Source of the DNA: Blasia pusilla
Taxonomy: Eukaryota > Marchantiophyta > Marchantiopsida > Blasiales
Assembly (NCBI GenBank): GCA_050084515.1
Contig: CM114271.1
Span: 5,766,001 to 5,830,000, forward strand
Direction: 5' to 3'
DNA length: 64,000 nucleotides
This document shows positions 58,131-64,000 of the stretch, piece by piece. Below the pieces are notes generated by a model, which saw only the letters and a list, made by a program, of their open reading frames with translations, did no database searches and had not been told where the DNA came from. Made by a program: the position numbers and the translations under genes. The stretch's first letter is position 1; the number at the start of each line of letters is the position of its first letter.

Positions 58131-60639
58131 CATGACGGACCTCGACCTCCAGTCACTTTAACCACGGCCTGCGATTAGCCATTCTGGTATCCGCGTGGCG
58201 ATCCAAACCAAAGCTGGGTAGCCTGCGGATAACTAATCCACTTAGCCTAAGTATTTCGGGATAATGTGAGCTTATCGCCCTGATATCGGAGGATAGCATC
58301 TTCTCTCTCTCTCACCGCCACATAAACCGGAGTTAATAATTATTATCATCCCTAAGAGCGGCGATATAGTCTCAATAAATACCCTCCTCGTAAATTACAG
58401 CAAGTAGAATACTTAATAATAAAATCCATACCCTCTTAAGTAATGCTCCGTTTATTTCCACGAATTTTTGTTGCATCCTTAAGTTCTTTCTCGAGGTAAA
58501 TCATCCCTAAACAGCCAGTTGAAAAGTGCTTTTCATGTTTACCATTAATGGGACTAAATTATCTGAAATCGTTGGGAATCTTTCTATCTATGGGACAACC
58601 TTTACTTTACTGCTTGCTCCAAAGGGCACGTTACCAAAGGAACCTTGTTTTATAGAAGCTAAAGTACGTAAATATACAATTTTAGTGAGTTAGAGCTTTT
58701 TCCTTTGGCACAAAAATCCATTAAAGTGTATCTCATACATGTTATTAAAATCCTAAGTGTGTATAATTTAGTTGAGGGTTTGCATGTTAATTGTTCCATT
58801 CTTGTTTCAAATTTTTTTAATTTGAAATTTTTTATAAATCTCCTCAAGTTTGAATTTTGGGAAAAAAAAAAAGTTGAGGTTTCCAAATTTCTTAAGATTT
58901 TTGGACCTCCTCTTTTCGTAATAACACTCGTTGATCCCTATCACATATTGAATTCTTTTAATAGTGTAATTTCCCTTTAGAATCGGATCAAATAATTCCT
59001 CTTATTTTTCTCAATTTTTTCTTATTTTACGAGCCCAATATTATGTCCTCATCTTTCATGTCGAACATCGATGGTGCCTTTTACTTTCTCCTTGCATCCT
59101 TTTTTTATCATTTATATTTTCCTTCAATATTCTCTCTTCAAAGTATGAATTTCAAGTGTGTTTGGTCTTTGGAAACCATGTGATACCAAAAATATTTTAT
59201 AATTTTTCCCTGTGTTTTTTAATGGTTGTGTTTCATGCCTATTCCACTCAAAAAAAATTCTTACTTTGTCAACATTTTACCCCATTACTTCACCTTTGCC
59301 TCCATACACTATCTCCTTAAAGAATTTCTAGATTCGTACTCTCAAGTTAGTTTTTTCTTACAAGTCATTTCTTTTTTTCGTTTTCCTAATATTAATTTTT
59401 TTCTTATTCTTCGTGAAGTAATTTCCAATCATAAATTTGATTTTTTCTAACTACAATTCTCTCCATCTAAATTTTTTTTATGAGATCCTTATTCTCAATA
59501 TGGGTCTTATCATTATCTTCTCACTTAATATTGTTCTTTATTTTCCCACTTATCTGGAATAAAATTACTTTATCTACTTTTATTAACATTGAGTTGGATA
59601 GTCCATTTCCCCACTTACCTAGTTTTATACTTCCTTGAACAATAACCCTTCCCCCATATTTCTCACCTCATCGTCAATGTCAATATTCAATTATTAAGGA
59701 TGATCCTCATGATTTCTTCCATATTTTCCTCTTATCTACTTCCCAAAATTTCCCATTAATCATAATCTTCATCCATTACCACCAAATCGTACTATTTTCC
59801 ATCTTCGTTTACCTCATTTGTGCCTTTGCTTCAAACTCCCATAGTTTCAACTCACATCCCTCATCCTCCTCCATCCCCAACTTACTTAACCTCACATCAT
59901 CACCTTCCACCTCTTCTTCTTATAATCCTAATTCTTGTATATCGATATCTCTATCTAAGATTTGTAGCACACCTTGTGATAAAGATTTTTCTCCAACAAG
60001 GATCAAAACAACTCATCTGATATTTTCAATCCATACATGGACCTTTGATCCCAAACCCCATAACCCTTTGTACTACCATCCTTGACAAATTCCATGAACA
60101 TAATTGAGCCAAATAAATCTTATTATCTCTTTCCGTCCCAATCTCCCTTGTCCTAGACTCTGCACATATATATTCTTATTGCTCTTCATCCTATCATCCA
60201 ACAAACATCTATTTTTACCTTAGGAAGTTTAGCGCTGCGAATGTCATGATTCCACATATATAAAAAAAAAATTTGTATCTCGTATTACTTTTTCCCCAAT
60301 AGGTTTTAATTCTCCTTCTAAGGGGAGGTGGAATGAATCATTGCAAAAACTTCTTGTGCATTCAATACTTTATGGAAGGGTACGGGGAGAATTTTCACCA
60401 TGCGCATTTAATTTAAGTAGAGACCTTAGCAATGGCTCATCGCACTCAATACACCAATCAAAGGATAATGGAAGGCCTTCAATACAAAAATTCTTTTGAC
60501 ATAGCCTAATTTTGGGGCAAGTTGCTGATTTTCTCATATGGCTTGAGTATTAGTATCTCTTTCTCCAATAGTTCTAATTGCATAGATAATGGTACTCTTA
60601 AAAGCTCTTAACCCTCGTTTAAGTGGCGATGCATCATAT
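58131..60639. other. AT-rich stretch without recognisable gene
   Basis: T-rich on +, with only short frames. Phrases such as cccattacttcacc, ctcacatcatc and ttatcttctcactt recur loosely. I recognise no domain. It is probably old retrotransposon material. Confidence 0.35.
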
Positions 60640-61340
60640 ATACTTTTGTGGAAGACTCTAGAACGGACGTTGACGTAGAGGTTTTCAAGAGATTTTTCTC
60701 CTTAGTCCTTTGTCACATCTTATTTCGAAATAGGTAGAGTTCTAACGCATCGACGACATAGAGAGTCAGCGGGCTTTCCGGGTGTAACTTTTTCCCGAGA
60801 TGTCGGATGAGGTTGACGACAAGTCTGTTATGTTGGGAACATCGTTTATGGCGATTTCCCTACTTTGGTTTTAGCCCGTCAGGTGACCCGTTGAACGGGT
60901 CAACGGTCATCCGATAACCTGTGCACGTAGGTTATCGTTGGTAGGGCTATTTTTGGGTATAAGAGTGAGGAAGGTGGCTTTCCCAAGCCATCTTTCTCAT
61001 GTTGAGCCTTAGGAGCGCCTCTCTTGCATAGACGTGTGTGGGTGTGTAGGAGTTAGGGTGCTAGCATTTGGATTCCCGCATAGCAGAGGGTGGATGTGGT
61101 TCGATATGCCAATGTTGATTCATGAGTGGAGTTTTAGGCCAGGTGAGCCATTTTTACTACTCTTGATTTTGGTTGTGGGGTCCCTTTGTATATGCGTGAG
61201 TATATTTCATTTATGTGTGGATCTACCCGTATGTTGGGGAAGATCGGTGTTGTGTGGTATGTAGATGTGACCAGCAATGTGGGTTGTGTAGCGATGCGTA
61301 TGCGCACAACACCTCTCTTAACAATGAGCAAACTATTCAT
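60640..61340 (+). other. LTR- or promoter-like stretch with two hairpins
   Basis: Two short perfect hairpins lie close together: gacccgt-tga-acgggtc (60884-60900) and cgataacct..aggttatcg (60912-60937). A tataag-like element follows at 60958 and then a pyrimidine-rich leader. This layout resembles the U3/R part of an LTR, but no second copy is present in the window to confirm it. Confidence 0.3.
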
Positions 61341-63214
61341 CATGGTTTTAGAGCATATAAATGATTACCTTATTATAGCATATTCTACAAATAGCTTTAT
61401 CCCTTCATATAAGATGTGTATAAATTTCATCAAAGTTATTTATCCTATCCTATCTTTAGTATATTGGATCCTCATCATTTATTGGTTATGAAAAATATTC
61501 CTTCTCATTTATTTTTTTGGATATTGGGGATATTGCATCCATTAGTTAGTCATTCCCTTTGCATGTCGTGCGTCTACTCCCCTTAAACGTCAATCTTAGT
61601 ATTGTGGAAGCGTACGTTCAAGCGGCCTTCCAACCCACTGATTCCTTGACTCGGTTCCTCATCAAGCTCAACCTTCCTTCATTCCTAGGTTTCCAACACC
61701 GGAAAGTCTTTCGAGACTTGGGATAGACTTTCTGGTTAGTCCAAGCACCTAAAACGGCGTTTGCGCGCCTAGTGGTCCCAACTGTCAAATGGAACTTGCA
61801 TGAGCCCCCAACCAAGACTCAAAAATATGAGTCGCAAGTTGGAATCCAAAAAGGACCTCCGAAATCCACTCTATTTGACTTGGTTCGGATTTCGAATCCC
61901 AACGCCAAAACTCTCGATCCGTTCCATGCCCTTGAGTCGCCCCTTGGAGCCCAAAGTGGGGTTCGAGTCCCAAGCACTTTTGGAGACCTTCCCCCTTACT
62001 AGTACTTCTAGAGATTCTTGGGGTCCCCCTACCTTTTGGAAAGAGCACCCGGGCCCCTCTTTTTGGCCCTCAACCCGACTCTCCATACATTTGGTTTTGG
62101 CCCATATCTTGGATTTTTCTTAAACGTTTGCCAAGATATTTGTGCATTGAAACCGGCTCCATATAAGCTTTCCAATGCTACCTTACTTGTCCCAAACGCA
62201 TCTTGGGACTAAAAATTATGGTCAAAAGTACAATTGCAAACTCCAAACGCTAGTTGCGTCCCAAGTCCGGTTCTCACCCCTTGGCCGCGTCTCCTTCCGA
62301 GACTCATCTTCCCTTAAGTCTGGGTTCCGCATTTGGTTCTAGTTTCCTTAGTCATGAATATAAATGCATGAAACACTTGAAACGCTTGCGTGCTTGCGTC
62401 TCGTACTTGTGTTTCTCTGACTCCCAAAGCGCAAACCATCCTAGCGTGAGCTTGCTAGAGTTCGGATGTTTCGCTTGGCACTCGTTTGGTTATGAGGGTC
62501 GCGACACGCACCCCTCTTTAGAGATTGATGCCCTCATCAACGCAAACCCTTTAATGTCAAGTCATTTTGGGGAAGCCGACCCCTTGACATCGAATTGCGT
62601 TCTGGTAACTAAACGGCAATTCCTCTTTTGCCTTAAGTCTTAGGTTGTCGCTTGCAACACTAAGCATCATTTAGCATCTCCTCTTTGATGAGCCTAGACC
62701 GATTCTCAACCGATCTATCCTATCAAATAAGCTAACTAAGGTTGCTACCTAAGACTTCTCTCGCTCACAACTTGTAAACATCTCACTTGTTTACACGGTA
62801 TACAATTCGTAATACTTTTGGGTCGCTCTCGTATTCGACTTAGGCGCGTCACTAAGTTCACTCGTGCACACACGAGTAAGATCATCCCAAGCCCCAAGAC
62901 AAAGTGATCTGCCCCACTGACGCTAGGGCGAGCCCAAGTGTTAGTTACCCAACACTTTGTCTTGTTCTAGGTACATATCCGAATGGAATCTCTTGCCTCA
63001 AATACTCCTTGTGTATCCTCTTGACTTTACATCCTAAGCATATGAGGAAACACTCATTGCCATGCACTACCAAGGACAAATTGCAAATAACACAAGCATA
63101 GAATCTCCAAATTCATGCATTCCTTTATTGCAACACTAGCCTTTTCTAGTTACAACAGCCTTTAGCCCAAGCTTCCTATGGCACAAGTCATGTCCCTAGC
63201 TACTCCTTGTACTA
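61341..63214. other. Region beyond the chromovirus pol, no gene
   Basis: The frames 61785-62048 (-), 61800-62123 (+) and 62254-62643 (+) overlap and lack domains. By position (downstream of the minus-strand chromodomain) the right part may be 3' untranslated region or LTR of that element, but neither a polypurine tract nor LTR ends could be fixed. Confidence 0.35.
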
Positions 63215-64000
63215 ATGCACGTGCAACCGTTTGAAGTCTTGCAACACCTCTTACGCGTGTTCCACGTCTGCCTCCGCAATCCAAGTCGCCTCTTTCAAAT
63301 GGTAGCCCTTCCACTTGACCAAGTACTCGTACTTGTTGGCCCTACGCCTCAAACAAAAAATGGTCTCCACTTGAAACTCCGGTTCTTCATTCACGATTAT
63401 CGGATGCGGTCTCCACGCCTGTCTTTGCTCGGGACGCTCATTATCCGGAGGATACTTCTTCAAGAATGACACATAGAAAGTGGGATGTATCCTGAACTCT
63501 TCTGGTAGCTCCAATGTATACACGTTTTCAAACAGGTTTGCCTTAATCACATATAGTCCAACATACTTGGCATATAGCTTCGCGGAAAACTCCTTTGGAA
63601 GAGTGAGATTCTTCACACTCAGCCACACTTGTTCCCCAACTTGGAATCTCACTTGACACTTGCTCTTGTTAGCATGCTCTACGTACCTCACTTGAGCCTT
63701 TTCAAGGTTTCGCCTTGCTCGCTCCTAATCTCGCATTTCCGCTAACAAACCTTCTGCCGTGACTTGTCAGGTCTGTGCCGATGTAGTATCTTTGAAAGGT
63801 CCAGGTCAAGAGGCCCTTCTCGCTCACGTCCATAAGCCAAGAGAAACGAAGATTCTCTAGTTTCAGAATGCTTGGTTGAGTTGTAGCATAACTCCGCCAT
63901 ACTCAACTACTTCGCCCAATCTTTCTGGTCCGCGCTGACGTAATTCCTTAAGTACTGGTTCACGAGGGAGTTTACCTTTTCCGTTTGCCCATCCGTCTGC
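63215..64000 (-). pseudogene. Ty3/gypsy chromovirus integrase C-terminus and chromodomain
   Basis: Entering from the window's right edge on minus: QTDGQTEKVNSLVNQYLR, then DWAK, a stop, LSMAELCYNSTKHSET. This is the last part of the integrase core, with its Gln-Thr-Asp-Gly-Gln-Thr-Glu signature carrying the third catalytic acidic residue. From 63691: VRFQVGEQVWLSVKNL (GPY/F-like region), HPTFYVSFLKKY, and a C-terminal chromodomain, VETIFCLRRRANKYEYLVKW, KGYHLKEATW, ending with TAA at 63251. Chromodomains target integration to marked chromatin. Two in-frame TAG codons (in the core and near 63730) disable it. The rest lies beyond the window. Confidence 0.85.

Noticed and set aside
61785-62643. 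Overlapping 64- to 129-codon frames on both strands
   Set aside because: No domains and mutual overlap. Their position downstream of a chromovirus pol suggests untranslated or LTR sequence.
1-64000. tRNA, rRNA, CRISPR arrays, bacterial operons or organellar genes
   Set aside because: None was recognised on either strand. The tandem and inverted repeats found lack the regular spacer pattern of CRISPR and no cloverleaf was found.

Overview
This is nuclear DNA from a land plant. Two intact, intron-containing plant genes sit in about 55 kb of decayed transposable elements. Exon-intron structure with GT..AG borders, a plant NDL/SF21 gene, a plant sphingomyelin-synthase-like (PAP2 superfamily) gene, chromodomain Ty3/gypsy, Ty1/copia, LINE and Helitron relics all fit a large plant genome. 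The LINE and Helitron protein styles remind me of non-flowering lineages such as ferns, lycophytes or bryophytes, but that is memory-based and weak. No bacterial, organellar or CRISPR feature was seen.

Layout. 1-4.2 kb: a Ty3/gypsy element on + (LTR, gag, protease, reverse transcriptase, RNase H, start of integrase), interrupted by a minus-strand LTR plus gag-start fragment of the same family. 4.2-13.2 kb: AT-rich decayed sequence with a 1.4-1.5 kb direct repeat present twice and once in part, a textbook Helitron 3' end at 6942, a tandem repeat and hairpins. 13.2-16.2 kb: a Helitron Rep/helicase relic on +. 16.2-20.5 kb: gypsy pieces in both orientations and a three-unit tandem repeat. 21.7-28.8 kb: the PAP2/sphingomyelin-synthase-like gene on + (4 exons, 436 aa), with LINE fragments in intron 1 and a MITE-like element in intron 3. 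33.1-37.8 kb: a minus-strand relic joining EDM2-like PHD fingers to a transposase-like region. 37.8-39.8 kb: Ty1/copia remains. About 41.65-50.81 kb: a Helitron with Rep, PIF1-type helicase, an extra spliced ORF set and a plausible 3' end. 53.1-56.7 kb: an intact 10-exon NDL gene on minus (347 aa) with a GC-rich leader up to about 58.1 kb. 63.2-64 kb: a minus-strand chromovirus integrase and chromodomain cut by the window edge.

How the parts relate. The two host genes are independent. One is a membrane enzyme of the lipid phosphatase/transferase type, the other a cytosolic alpha/beta-hydrolase-fold protein of G-protein signalling. I assembled both across all introns by splice signals, codon phase and family alignment, and both stay in frame from ATG to stop. 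Every transposon ORF examined is broken, mostly by in-frame stops that could come from C-to-T transitions, as expected for methylated, ageing elements. The most unusual candidate is the PHD-finger/transposase composite at 33-38 kb. After that come the long near-perfect palindromes, one of which preserves an older version of a helicase codon.
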